Assembly (NCBI GenBank): GCA_963733905.1
Contig: CAVTEU010000007.1
Location: 496,001 to 560,000, forward strand
Source of the DNA: DATADW01 sp963733905
GTDB taxonomy: Bacteria; Actinomycetota; Acidimicrobiia; Spongiisociales; DATADW01
DNA: 64,000 nucleotides
Reading direction: 5' to 3'
The position numbers were made by a program, and so were the translations under genes. The notes under the pieces are model-generated. The model was given only the letters and a program-made list of their open reading frames with translations, made no database searches and was not told the DNA's origin. Shown in pieces: positions 1-7,785 of the stretch (position 1 is the first letter of the stretch; each line of letters opens with the position of its first letter).

Positions 1-373
1 GCCGGTTGCCGCCCAACTGTTCGAGGCCTACGCCGCCCGCTCGCCAGACGGCCCCGACCACTTCGGCGAACTGTTCCAGAAGTTCTTGACGATGGCCACC
101 ACCGAACCGACGCTGAGCGCCGGCGAGATCGCCACGATCACCGCACCGACACTGGTGATGGTGGGCGACGATGACCTTCCCCGTCTCGCTCACACCTGCG
201 AGCTGTACGAGACGCTTCCCGCCGGGCAGCTGTGCGTCATACCCGGTGCGTCACACGGTCTCCCGATCGAACGTCCCGCCGAGGTGGCACGCCTCGTCGT
301 CGAGTTCCTCACCGCCGAGCTACCACCATTCACGCTGATGCCAATCCGACGGGCGACGTCAGCGGCCCACTGA
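1..373 (+). CDS. alpha/beta hydrolase, C-terminal fragment
   Basis: The gene enters from the left edge; the reading frame is open from base 2 and the in-frame ATG at 86 is internal. The visible 123 residues are the C-terminal part of an alpha/beta-hydrolase fold: a strand PTLVMVGDDD that carries the acidic catalytic residue, then VIPGASHGLPIERP with the catalytic histidine, then the final helix. The nucleophile elbow (GxSxG) would lie outside the window. Substrate cannot be told; relatives include small esterases, haloperoxidases and lactonases. No partner gene follows closely. Confidence 0.75.
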   Translation, partial: PVAAQLFEAYAARSPDGPDHFGELFQKFLTMATTEPTLSAGEIATITAPTLVMVGDDDLPRLAHTCELYETLPAGQLCVIPGASHGLPIERPAEVARLVVEFLTAELPPFTLMPIRRATSAAH

Positions 374-744
374 TCGGCCGTCACCAGCTCGAACCACGCG
401 ACCCTGACACGAACCACTACGCAAATGCCAGTTCGGAGCAGGTTGTGCTTCAGATTGGATCGTCGTTCGGCGGGTGAGCGGCAAATGCTCCCCACGGCCT
501 TGTGGTCTCCCGATGCTCGAGCCGAGTCGCCCGGGCTCAGGGATCTATGCACAGACTTTGAAAGAACCGGTGATTGACACAGGTGTCGGTCTACGCTCCG
601 CAGTCGGCGGGCCAACAGGTCCTTAGTGAGGACCGCGACGGCGGCGATGGGGGACGTTCCCGGTTCGACTCCTGTAGGTTGCCCAGTCGGGGAGCGACAC
701 CTCGCTCCCCGTCACCCGATCGTCGCAAGATCTGGAGGCAGCGC
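374..744. other. non-coding stretch between hydrolase and ABM-like gene
   Basis: No credible protein frame was found here. The stretch contains a tRNA T-arm-like string near 655-684 that lacks a matching 5' acceptor arm, and the strong hairpin described separately at 689-710. It may be a former insertion or attachment region, but nothing proves this. Confidence 0.4.
689..710 (+). terminator. 9-bp GC-rich hairpin, terminator-like
   Basis: Arms GGGGAGCGA and TCGCTCCCC pair perfectly around the loop CACC. There is no following T-run, so it may be a terminator, a processing site or a transcript end of the region to the left. It lies 35 bases before the start of the ABM-like gene. Confidence 0.4.
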
Positions 745-1035
745 GTGAAGTTCACCCAGCACATCATCGTCCACGCCTCCGACGAGGGCGCCCTGCGGGA
801 CCTCCTGCAGGAGGAAGCGGCCCCGCCGCGGCCTGGCCTTCTCGGGGTAAGGCTCCACCGGTTCCGGGACAACCCGACGAGATACATGATCCAAGCCGAC
901 TTCGACTCGTGGGACAGCGCCGAGAAGAGCAACGAGCGGCCGGACACCCAGGCGTGGGCGGCCCGCCTGCTCGAGGTGATCGAAGGCGCCCCCAAATTCG
1001 AGGACCTGGACGTCCTCCTCGAGCTAACGCCGTAA
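745..1035 (+). CDS. ABM-like dimeric alpha/beta-barrel protein
   Basis: A 96-residue protein starting at GTG, chosen because GGAGG lies six bases upstream (734-738) and the longer frame to the left has no family-like content. The opening KFTQHIIVHAS strand, the central MIQADFDSWDSAEKSNE segment and the C-terminal helix and strand fit the ferredoxin-like fold of antibiotic-biosynthesis-monooxygenase or stress-responsive dimeric barrel proteins. Catalytic activity cannot be claimed; many relatives are heme- or quinone-binding or of unknown role. It stands alone, with a hairpin just upstream. Confidence 0.6.
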   Translation: MKFTQHIIVHASDEGALRDLLQEEAAPPRPGLLGVRLHRFRDNPTRYMIQADFDSWDSAEKSNERPDTQAWAARLLEVIEGAPKFEDLDVLLELTP

Positions 1036-1229
1036 CGGGCCCGGGCTAACCACCGGTCTCTCGGCACGGCCGCGTGTGCGTGTCACGATCCCGACGCGCC
1101 ACCGGGGCCGACGTCTGGGGGTGTTGTCACCTGGCTACACCTTGGTCATCGACTGGGGATCCGAGGGCTAGGTGGCGAGCGGTGCCCGGTTGATCGGAGC
1201 GGACGCAATCGCTGGGGCATCATTGCCCG

Positions 1230-1642
1230 GTGAGCAGCGCCATGCGCCCCGGCGGTAGTACCTACCGGTGGCGACGAATCCGGAGATGGGTGCTGATCCG
1301 CGACGGGGGACGCTGCCATTGGTGCGGGGGCGAAGCCGACCAGGTAGACCATTTGCTGCCCCGCAGACATGGGGGGGTGATTCGCTGGATAACTTGGTGG
1401 CGGCTTGCCGGCACTGCAACCTCGCGCGGAGGAGGGAACAACCCCCACCTCGAGCGGATTCTTTAAGCGTGACCCTGCCCCGACACCACCGCTCCTGTCT
1501 ATCTCTCCCCAGGCACTCCCCGTCGCCCCCTCCTACGGTGGTGCTACCGAGGGCCCTTCGGTCGCTCCCAGAAACGGCTGAGAACGAGTCGGTTGAGACG
1601 GAGTCCGTGGAAGCGAAGCCTGAAGGAATTGTGTTCCCCTGA
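1230..1642 (+). pseudogene. HNH endonuclease, frameshifted in a G7 run
   Basis: The first frame (GTG at 1230, ATG at 1242) encodes an HNH start: RWVLIRDGGRCHWCGG, then VDHLLPRRHGG with the first catalytic His. The rest of the motif, DSLDNLVAACRHCNLARR, lies in another frame starting after the seven-G run at 1371-1377. One extra G would join both halves into a normal zinc-stabilised HNH core with two CxxC pairs. The part after about 1450 is proline- and serine-rich and may not be coding. It is a stand-alone, phage- or intron-style HNH gene, either genuinely broken or miscalled in the homopolymer. Confidence 0.7.
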
Positions 1643-1824
1643 ACCAGCGGCGTGATTGCCTGGGGGCTTCGGTTAGGTGCGACAGAGCGCCCCTCCGAGG
1701 GCCACCGCCAAGCCGTTTCATCTTGACTGGTTTGCTAACCCTCCCTTGCGAGCGAATCGCAAGCAACGAGGGGCGCGCCTGCTTTCACCGAAGTCGTGGC
1801 AGTAATCGTTGGAGCCGGGAGGGG
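1643..1824. other. intergenic, no gene seen
   Basis: No family-like frame and no clear promoter or terminator were found between the HNH remnant and the small ribbon-helix-helix-like gene. Confidence 0.4.
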
Positions 1825-2025
1825 ATGAAAGTGGAGAGATTGACGATCAGCGTCTCGGATGACCTCTATCAGCGGATGGACCGGTGGCGGGATCAGCTCG
1901 ATATCTCCCGAGTGTGTCAGAAGGCCCTGGAGAAGGAGGTTCGGCGCTTGAGCCGGAAAGCGCCCCGCGGAAGGTCAGCGCAACAGCCCCCTACCGACTG
2001 GAACCCCCCTCCACCTGTTGGATGA
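1825..2025 (+). CDS. small ribbon-helix-helix-like protein
   Basis: A protein of about 66 residues opening with VERLTISVSDDLYQRMDRW, which fits the strand-helix start of Arc/CopG/MetJ-type DNA-binding proteins, followed by a helix LDISRVCQKALEKEVRRL. The tail after residue 48 is low complexity. The GGGAGGGG string ends immediately before ATG 1825; GTG 1831, six bases downstream of it, is the better-spaced start. Such proteins are often antitoxins, but there is no toxin frame next to it. The DNA-binding role is inferred from pattern only. Confidence 0.5.
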   Translation: MKVERLTISVSDDLYQRMDRWRDQLDISRVCQKALEKEVRRLSRKAPRGRSAQQPPTDWNPPPPVG

Positions 2026-2137
2026 GATGGGTGCAGGTCCCCGTTGCGACCGATCGTAAGTCACGAGGGCGTGCCCCTGCAACGGCCTCCAAGAGCAGGG
2101 GTTGCTCCAAAAGCCATCGGAGCCTGACACGAGAAGG

Positions 2138-2161
2138 GCCCGGCGTATGGCCAGGCCCCCG
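2138..2161 (-). terminator. terminator hairpin after the secreted-protein gene
   Basis: On the minus strand GGGCCTGGC pairs with GCCGGGCCC (one G-U) around CATAC, followed by TTCTCGTG. A similar hairpin follows the decayed second copy of the same gene at 7069-7096, so gene and terminator appear to have been duplicated together. Confidence 0.55.
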
Positions 2162-2186
2162 TCTGATCACTGACTGGTAGTGGAGT

Positions 2187-2609
2187 TCAGCGGGTCTGCG
2201 CCTGAAGTTGCGCCCGCACCGTCGCCACTTCGTCCCAGTCCTGGTTGGGGAGGCTGACGTAGATGCTCACGAGACAGTGGTCGCCGGGATTCGAGGGCCG
2301 GGGCAGGTTCTTCGTCACCCATGAACTGTTCCCCGCGGTCACGGTGAAGGTCTGGCTGCGGTCGACGTTCTCGCAGTAATAGGACCAGTGAACCTTGACC
2401 TTTTGGCTCGGGCTGGCCTTTACCTTTACCCGGAAGTTGTAGGGGTTACGGACGTAAACGCTGGCGTCCGCCGAGGTGAGGAAGTCGTCGGACGAGCGGA
2501 GAGTGGCATAGGTGCTCCAAGGGGTGACGGCTTGCGCCAGCGGCTGGTTGACGACCATGGGTGAGACGAACGCTGCGGCGATCACCAGTCCGGCGATGAT
2601 CTTTCTCAC
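2187..2609 (-). CDS. small secreted protein of unknown function
   Basis: A 140-residue protein starting at GTG with a clear signal peptide: RK, a hydrophobic run to about residue 24 and an AQA cleavage site. The mature part is beta-rich (ADASVYVRNPYNFRVKVKA, WSYYCENVDRSQTFTVTAG, GDHCLVSIYVSLPN) and has two cysteines that could form a disulphide once exported. I recognise no family. A second, decayed copy lies at 7118-7536, and the upstream regions of both copies share a nearly identical 20-base string (see findings). It is transcribed divergently from the lipoprotein gene. Confidence 0.7.
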   Translation of the reverse strand: MRKIIAGLVIAAAFVSPMVVNQPLAQAVTPWSTYATLRSSDDFLTSADASVYVRNPYNFRVKVKASPSQKVKVHWSYYCENVDRSQTFTVTAGNSSWVTKNLPRPSNPGDHCLVSIYVSLPNQDWDEVATVRAQLQAQTR

Positions 2610-2838
2610 GGGTCTACGTTCTCCATTCTCTGAGCGGGCAGTGGGCTTGCGAACAACCCTGCCCTGCAGCCCTGCTCATGTCATCGTCACGATTGATGAA
2701 TTTGGTCTTTTCACCCATCCCCATGCTCGTCTGGGTGCTGCTCCGGGTTGTTTCCGTGGCCGGAAGGCCTGGTCGGAGGCCACCTCGGGCCAATTCGGAC
2801 TAGACATGAGTCGGGAACCTGATTGAAGGGGGCACGAG
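2610..2838. promoter_or_regulatory. divergent intergenic region with conserved 20-base string
   Basis: This 229-base space separates two divergent exported-protein genes and should hold both promoters. The string at 2682-2701 (GTCATCGTCACGATTGATGA) recurs with one mismatch at 7611-7630, upstream of the decayed copy of the secreted protein. That suggests a shared promoter or operator element copied with the gene. Confidence 0.4.
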
Positions 2839-3450
2839 ATGAAGTCCGAGCGCGGAGCCATGGTTGTGGTCTGCCTCGCGACGGTTCTCTCCGCTTGCGG
2901 CTCGGCTGAAACCGGCGGCGAGGCGTCCTCGAGCGTTCCTGCATCGACAGTGGCAGATGTGGTCGATTCGACTGTTGCAGCGACCACGGCGCCTGCGACG
3001 ACGGAGGCCGCGGCGTCCGACACCACTGTTCCCGCAGAGGATGAGGCAACAGGTGACACCTTTCCGCCCGATGTGGAAGCCGCAATCGAAGCGGCGGGGA
3101 TCGACCCATCTCTTGGCCCCGACGGCATCTACCTTGCGTTTCTATCCAATGCGGGGCAAGAGAGCGGCTTCACCGTGATAGATGAGGCAGCAGCGATCTC
3201 GCTGGGAAGGCAAACCTGTGCCGAATGGGAGAACGAGGAAGAGGACCAAGAAGGGTCAATCGAGGAGGTCCTTGAGGGCATCATCGAAACCGAGACCGAG
3301 GAGGCGATCTTCCCAGCGCTGTTCGCAATACCCGTCAGCGGCGGTGATTGCGTATTGCCCGGAACACTGGGAGGAAATCGCCAGCACGTTCGAGGACCTT
3401 GGGGCCGAGGGCTAGGACTCCGTCACCGAGCCCCGGGGCACACGGCGTAG
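2839..3450 (+). CDS. DUF732-like lipoprotein, C-terminus probably frameshifted
   Basis: ATG with GGGGGCACGAG upstream begins a lipoprotein signal: LATVLSACGS contains a lipobox with Cys at about residue 20. A Ser/Thr/Ala-rich linker follows, then a globular part with YLAFLSNAG and ISLGRQTCAEWE, the pattern of actinobacterial DUF732 proteins. The expected ending with the second Cys (AYCPEHWEEI, stop at 3415) lies in the next frame, so a base has probably been gained or lost between about 3300 and 3345. The annotated 203-residue frame reads on in the wrong frame to 3450. Function is unknown. Confidence 0.6.
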   Translation: MKSERGAMVVVCLATVLSACGSAETGGEASSSVPASTVADVVDSTVAATTAPATTEAAASDTTVPAEDEATGDTFPPDVEAAIEAAGIDPSLGPDGIYLAFLSNAGQESGFTVIDEAAAISLGRQTCAEWENEEEDQEGSIEEVLEGIIETETEEAIFPALFAIPVSGGDCVLPGTLGGNRQHVRGPWGRGLGLRHRAPGHTA

Positions 3451-3513
3451 ACGATCGCCCAGTGCGGAAGGGGGTCAAAGAGGGCCTCAGGCCTCTGACC
3501 TGGGAGCTTTGGA

Positions 3514-3600
3514 TGGTGTCGGAGGGGGGACTTGAACCCCCACGTCCCTAAGGACACTAGGCCCTCAACCTAGCGCGTCTGCCTATTCCGCCACTCCGAC
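3514..3600 (-). tRNA. tRNA-Leu (anticodon GAG), CCA encoded
   Basis: On the minus strand GTCGGAG and CTCCGAC form the acceptor stem; the D-arm GGCGGAATAGGCAGAC, the anticodon arm CTAGG-TTGAGGG-CCTAG with anticodon GAG, a long variable arm typical of leucine tRNAs and the T-loop GGTTCAAGTCC are all present. The discriminator is A, and the terminal CCA is encoded. The first 18 bases overlap the end of the peptide-binding-protein gene. Confidence 0.95.
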
Positions 3601-5297
3601 GTGGGTGCGGGCCGGAGGCGGCCCGAGAAGGAAAGTATACCGCTCGAGCCCGCGGGCTCCCTCGGGGATGAACCATCTCGCCGCCCCGCTGAGGAGGCCA
3701 TGTCCGGGGGTGAAGCCGTAAATACGGGAAGTGCGGACCACCGCCGCGTCGACCGAGCGGTAGAGAGGTATGAGGAGGGCCTGCTCGGCCAGGGCCCGAT
3801 CCACGTTGTCGAGGGCGGCAACCGCGTCGCTGAGGTCGAACACCTCGCTGAGATCGCCTCCCGACGATGCGAGGTCGGTCCCGCCCACACCGTCGATCCC
3901 CCAACCGGCGAACTGGTAACCGCCGTCCTCCGGCGAGGTGAAGAACCACTCGATGGCGTCGTCCACCGACCCGGCCGGACCCGGTGTCGTCACCCAGGCC
4001 CAGGTCGCCGTCTCGAACATGCCCGGAATCACCCGGTCGGCGAAGAGGGTGGTCACAGTCCAGCCTCTCCACTGTGACCTCTATCCCAACCGCTTCAAGC
4101 TGACGTTCGATGGCAGCAGCCACTCGGCGGCGCGGCGGCGAGTCGCTGACAGACAGCACCAGGGACAATTCGGTCCCGGGACCCGATCCTGCGCTGCAGA
4201 GCCTTCAGCTGATCCCGGGCCGCGGCTGGGTCATGGTGGTACATGCTCCACGGCCCCTCCGGTCCGGCGCCCTGCGTCACCGCCGATGAGGCAAGCTCCT
4301 CGCTCGAGACGCCCGCCGCCTCGGCGATGCGCGATCTGTCGAGCGCCATGGCGATCGCCTTTCGGAACTCGAGCTCGCCCACGAGGGACTCGGGGTTGCG
4401 GATCTCCCGACCAGGACCCACTTCGAAGGCGAGATGTTCCCAGTCCTCGCCGGGCATCGCATATGTGGCCGCACCGGGAAGTGTCGCCAAACGTGTTGCC
4501 GAGCCCGGATCGGTCCCGATCACATCAAAGCGTCCTCGCTGGAATCCGTCCTCCAATGCCCTCGTGCCGCCGGTGAAGACGATGTCGAGTTGAGAGAGAT
4601 ATGGCAGCGACCGACCCGCCTCATCCTGCTCCCAATACCGCGGGTTCCTCTCCAGCAGCAGATGGCTCCCCGGTACGTGCGTATCGACACGGAAAGGAGC
4701 GGCGCTTGGCCAAGAAGTCCAGTCTCCGATCGCATCGGAACCGGATAGAGCATGCGCCGGCAGGAGGAACGGAAAGGCCTCGAGCCAATCCAACGAAGGG
4801 CTGGCAAGCCGAAACTCGACCCTCCTCCCCGTCCCCGTCACCGAGCCCGGTACCACCTCTCCGTGAGCGGGGCTGAGATCATCGGCCACATAAGGGCCGG
4901 TCAACACCTCATGCGTGAAGACGAAGTCGTCTGCGGTGACCGGGGTCCCGTCGTCCCATACGGCCTCGGGGCGGATCCGAAGGATCACGCGCAGCGTGCC
5001 GTCCGCCATCACACGGAGGTCACCGCTCTCACGGGTCGGGAGGCGAAGGACCAACCAGGGCTCGGGTCGAAGGGTCTCCGGGTCGAGCCGGAAAGGAGCC
5101 GCCCAGAGCAGCGGACGGAGTTGCATGATCGCATCCGATCCATCGACCAGCGGGTTGAGCGATGTGGGACTCTCGACCATGGCCACCGTTGCTCGCCCGC
5201 CGGCAAGGTCGGTCGGAACCCCGGCCACCGCCATCGCAGGAGAAGCCGACAGCGAAAGGATCAATACCAAACAAAGGACGCGCCGAAACAAAGCCAT
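3583..5297 (-). CDS. ABC transporter peptide-binding protein (SBP_bac_5), two frame breaks
   Basis: An exported solute-binding protein of the DppA/OppA family. The N-terminus is a signal peptide (hydrophobic to about residue 24, AMAVAG). Family signatures follow: SPTSLNPLVDGSDA, LRPEPWLVLRL, VWDDGTPVTADDFVFTHE, GPYV and FRKAIAMALDRSRIAEAAG. After about 4170 the frame changes (LVLSVSDSPPRRRVAAAIER) and again at about 4060 (VIPGMFETATWAWVTTPG), running to the stop at 3583. Joined, it makes a roughly 570-residue protein of normal family length. No permease or ATPase lies beside it. The last codons overlap tRNA-Leu. Confidence 0.8.
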
Positions 5298-5309
5298 ATA
5301 CGGAGAGAC

Positions 5310-5564
5310 TCAGCCGAGGAGCCAGGCGAGAAGCATCGTGGTGATGCCAAACGCCACGCCGACGATCACGGTGAGCCGGTCGAGGTTGCGTTCCACCACT
5401 GTCGAGCCGCTGGAAAGCGGACCCATCCCTCCGCCGAACATGTCCGACAGCCCGCCGCCGCGCCCGGCGTGGAGCAGGATCAGCACGATCAGGGCGATCG
5501 AGACGATCACCTGGATGACGATGAGTGCGGTAGTGGCAACATTCATGATGGCTGCCCGCGCCAC
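5310..5564 (-). CDS. secG: preprotein translocase subunit SecG
   Basis: A small two-helix membrane protein: the first membrane segment TALIVIQVIVSIALIVLILL is followed by the signature loop HAGRGGGLSDMFGGG and a second segment near the C-terminus. It is an auxiliary part of the SecYEG channel that eases polypeptide movement. Start is GTG 5564 or, six codons later, ATG 5546; the latter gives the usual 78 residues. It lies downstream of gpmA and just upstream of the peptide-binding protein, all on the minus strand; in many actinobacteria secG instead directly follows tpiA. Confidence 0.9.
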   Translation of the reverse strand: MARAAIMNVATTALIVIQVIVSIALIVLILLHAGRGGGLSDMFGGGMGPLSSGSTVVERNLDRLTVIVGVAFGITTMLLAWLLG

Positions 5565-5643
5565 TCACTTCACCGGCGCGGAGAGCACAAGTATGCCACC
5601 TCAGGCGCCCAATTCACAGCCGACCCCAAACATCCGACGAAGG

Positions 5644-6387
5644 TCAGCCGGCTTGCCGCGCCACCGCCTCGGACGCAGCCGCAACCGCGGCCGGATCGCC
5701 CAGATAGAAGCTCTCGATCCGAGCCAGCTGATCGTCGAGCCGATATATCAACGGGACCCCGGTCGGGATGTTGACCCCGACGATCTCCTCATCGCTGATG
5801 CCGTCGAGGTGCTTGACCAACGCCCGCATGCTGTTGCCGTGTGCCACCAACACCACCCTGCGACCCGCCCGCAGGTCGGGGACGATCTGGTCGTGCCAAT
5901 AGGGCAGCATCCTGTCGACTACATCGGCGAGGCATTCGGTGGCGGGGACGGCGTCGGGCGGCAGCCAGGCGTAACGGGGGTCATGCCGAGGGTGTCTCTC
6001 GTCATCCGGATCGAGCGGCGGAGGGGGGACGTCGTAGCTCCGCCTCCACAGCAGGACCTGCTCAGCGCCGTGGCGTTCGGCGGTCTCCTTCTTGTTGAGC
6101 CCTTGGAGAGCGCCGTAGTGCCGCTCGTTCAGCCTCCAGTGGCGGCGGACGTCGATCCAGGACAGACCCATCCTGTGGAGGACGATCTCGGCGGTGCGGA
6201 TCGCCCGCACCAGAACGGAGGTATGGACCACGTCGAAGTGGTATCCCTCGGCTGCCAGCACCGACCCTGCGGCCTCTGCCTCGGCGACGCCGCGCTCGGT
6301 GAGGTCGACGTCCGTCCAACCGGTGAACAGGTTCTCCAGATTCCAGGTGGACTGGCCATGACGGATCATCACCAAGGTGGTCGTCAT
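5644..6387 (-). CDS. gpmA: 2,3-bisphosphoglycerate-dependent phosphoglycerate mutase
   Basis: Interconverts 3- and 2-phosphoglycerate in glycolysis through a phosphohistidine. The N-terminal IRHGQSTWN holds the catalytic His (residue 10), followed by FTGWTDVDLTERG, the Glu-containing RHYGALQGLNK and the C-terminal VAHGNSMRALVKHLDGIS with the second His. Length (247) is normal. The family also includes broad phosphatases, but FTGW and ALQGLNK are GpmA-specific. It is divergent from the DUF1269 gene. With pgk, tpiA and two phosphofructokinases in the same window it forms part of a dispersed glycolytic set. Confidence 0.95.
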   Translation of the reverse strand: MTTTLVMIRHGQSTWNLENLFTGWTDVDLTERGVAEAEAAGSVLAAEGYHFDVVHTSVLVRAIRTAEIVLHRMGLSWIDVRRHWRLNERHYGALQGLNKKETAERHGAEQVLLWRRSYDVPPPPLDPDDERHPRHDPRYAWLPPDAVPATECLADVVDRMLPYWHDQIVPDLRAGRRVVLVAHGNSMRALVKHLDGISDEEIVGVNIPTGVPLIYRLDDQLARIESFYLGDPAAVAAASEAVARQAG

Positions 6388-6488
6388 GACCGGAGACTAG
6401 ACAGGCACCCGCTGCGATCCCATGGGCCTCATCGGCACGCGATCGGGCGATCTCGTTACCGTGATCGACTCGCAACAAGGAGCAGACG

Positions 6489-7022
6489 ATGGGCGAAGGC
6501 GACTTGCAACTGCTGGCGGCGACCTTCAGTGGGCCCGATCAGGCGACTCGGGCCCTGGCCACTTTGGTCCCGGCGCTGGGCGAGAACGGCATCACCATGG
6601 CGGCTGTGATCCGCAGGGAGAAAGACGGGGCAGTCCATTGGGCGGAGACCCACGATTCCGGCGCTGCCGAGGGGGCCGTAGTCGGGTTCGGTTTCGGGGC
6701 CGTGGCCGGGCTGTTGGGAATCATGCTGGGCCCGGTGGCGCTCCTCGGTGCCCCCATCGGCGCAGGGATCGGGGCGCTCGTTGCCAAGCTCCGTGACAAG
6801 GGCTACGAGGACGACGACCTCAAGGCGCTCGGCGAGGAATTGGCGCCCGGTGAGTCCGCACTCGTGGCGAACGTTGCCTACGCCGACGTGGAAAAGGCAA
6901 AGCGACTGCTCGAAGAGCTCGAGGTGAGGCGGGTGGTCGTCCGAGGCGTCGCCTCCGAGGTCGGCGCCATGCTCGACCAGGAAGCCGCCGTCCTACTCGA
7001 CACCGAGGCGCCGGAGGAGTGA
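6489..7022 (+). CDS. DUF1269-type membrane protein
   Basis: A 177-residue protein starting at ATG with AAGGAG six bases upstream. It has a short alpha/beta N-terminal part, an acidic segment, then a glycine-rich hydrophobic hairpin (VVGFGFGAVAGLLGIMLGPVALLGAPIGAGIGALV) and a C-terminal domain DDDLKALGEELAPGESALVANV, which is the pattern of the DUF1269/DUF456-like membrane family. Its role is unknown; relatives are often linked to stress responses. A strong terminator follows. Confidence 0.7.
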   Translation: MGEGDLQLLAATFSGPDQATRALATLVPALGENGITMAAVIRREKDGAVHWAETHDSGAAEGAVVGFGFGAVAGLLGIMLGPVALLGAPIGAGIGALVAKLRDKGYEDDDLKALGEELAPGESALVANVAYADVEKAKRLLEELEVRRVVVRGVASEVGAMLDQEAAVLLDTEAPEE

Positions 7023-7068
7023 GCCAAGCACTCGTTGGGAGGTTCGCCAGCCCCTCAGTACCACGCAG

Positions 7069-7096
7069 AAGGCCCGGCACTGCGACCGGGCCTTTT
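7069..7096 (+). terminator. bidirectional terminator
   Basis: AAGGCCCGG and CCGGGCCTT pair perfectly around CACTGCGA, followed by TTTC on the plus strand. It ends the DUF1269 gene and, read in reverse, the decayed secreted-protein copy. Confidence 0.8.
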
Positions 7097-7117
7097 CGTC
7101 CTCGGATGGGTATGCGC

Positions 7118-7536
7118 TCAGCGGGTCTGCGCCTGAAGCTGCGCCCTCACCGTCCCCACCTGTCGTAGTCCTGATTGGGGAGGCTGACGTAGATGTTGAC
7201 CGAGCAGTAGTCGCCGGGGTTCGAGGGCCGGGGCAGCGTCTTGGTGACCCAGACTGTTCCCGCGGTCACGGTGTAGCTCTGGCTCCGACTGACGTTCTCG
7301 CAGTAGTACGACCACGACACCTTGACCATTCTGCTGCGGGCTGCGCCTTGCCTAGCACCCGGAAGCTGTACGGGTTGCGGACATACACGCCGGCGTCCGC
7401 CGAGGTGTAGCACTGGTCGGTGGAGCGAGACTGGCGTAGGTGCTCCAGGCGTGACGGCTTGCGCCGCGGTCATGGTTGCAGACATGGGCGAGACGAAGAT
7501 GCCGGCGATACCAGTCCGGGGAAGATCTGCTTCCCA
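7118..7536 (-). pseudogene. decayed second copy of the secreted protein
   Basis: Pieces of the protein at 2187-2609 occur here in three frames. The C-terminal VGTVRAQLQAQTR is in one frame; WSYYCENVSRSQSYTVTAG and GDYCSVNIYVSLPNQDYD are in another; HAWSTYASL is in a third. The signal-peptide region is shorter, with lost codons. At least three indels separate the pieces. Nucleotide similarity also covers the terminator and part of the upstream region, so this is a duplicate that has degraded, or a paralogue hit by several sequence errors. Confidence 0.8.
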
Positions 7537-7757
7537 ACGCCATCAGGACTCTCAACCCCTTGGTGCGATGTGGTTTCCATCTGCTCAATCCTGCGTCGCG
7601 GACCGCTGCCGTCATCGTCAGGATTGATGATTCAGAAGTCCTCTGGCGAGCTCGCCATCGAAGAAACCGGCTGTCACTGACGATCCTGGTGGGGGTCGCC
7701 AGCCCGCCTACCCGCTGCTTCGCAGCGGCCCCTTCCCCCTGTGGGGGACGGAATCCC
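7537..7757. other. intergenic with GC-rich hairpins before a heptamer array
   Basis: The stretch holds the 20-base promoter-like string at 7611-7630, a perfect hairpin at 7712-7728 (CCGCTGC-TTC-GCAGCGG), then CCTTCCCCCTGTGGGGGACGGA at 7731-7752 written as two CCCCC/GGGGG arms. A string like the latter recurs near 55960-55983. The 7-bp repeats start immediately after. Confidence 0.45.
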
Positions 7758-7785
7758 TTCCGTCCTCCGACTTCCGTCTTCCGTC
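7758..7785. repeat. heptamer array g, at the tpiA stop
   Basis: Four 7-bp units TTCCGTC, CTCCGAC, TTCCGTC, TTCCGTC run directly into the TAG stop of tpiA. On the tpiA strand the unit reads GACGGAA, the same family as the arrays at 37849 and 53003. Confidence 0.75.

Noticed and set aside
640..690. Possible tRNA or tmRNA 3' end (GGTTCGACTCC)
   Set aside because: The T-loop string is good but the T-stem has two mismatches and no complementary 5' acceptor arm or anticodon arm could be found upstream.
4915..6609. Open frame of 564 codons on the plus strand
   Set aside because: It is antisense to the peptide-binding protein, secG and gpmA, and its composition is that of a high-GC shadow frame with no domain.
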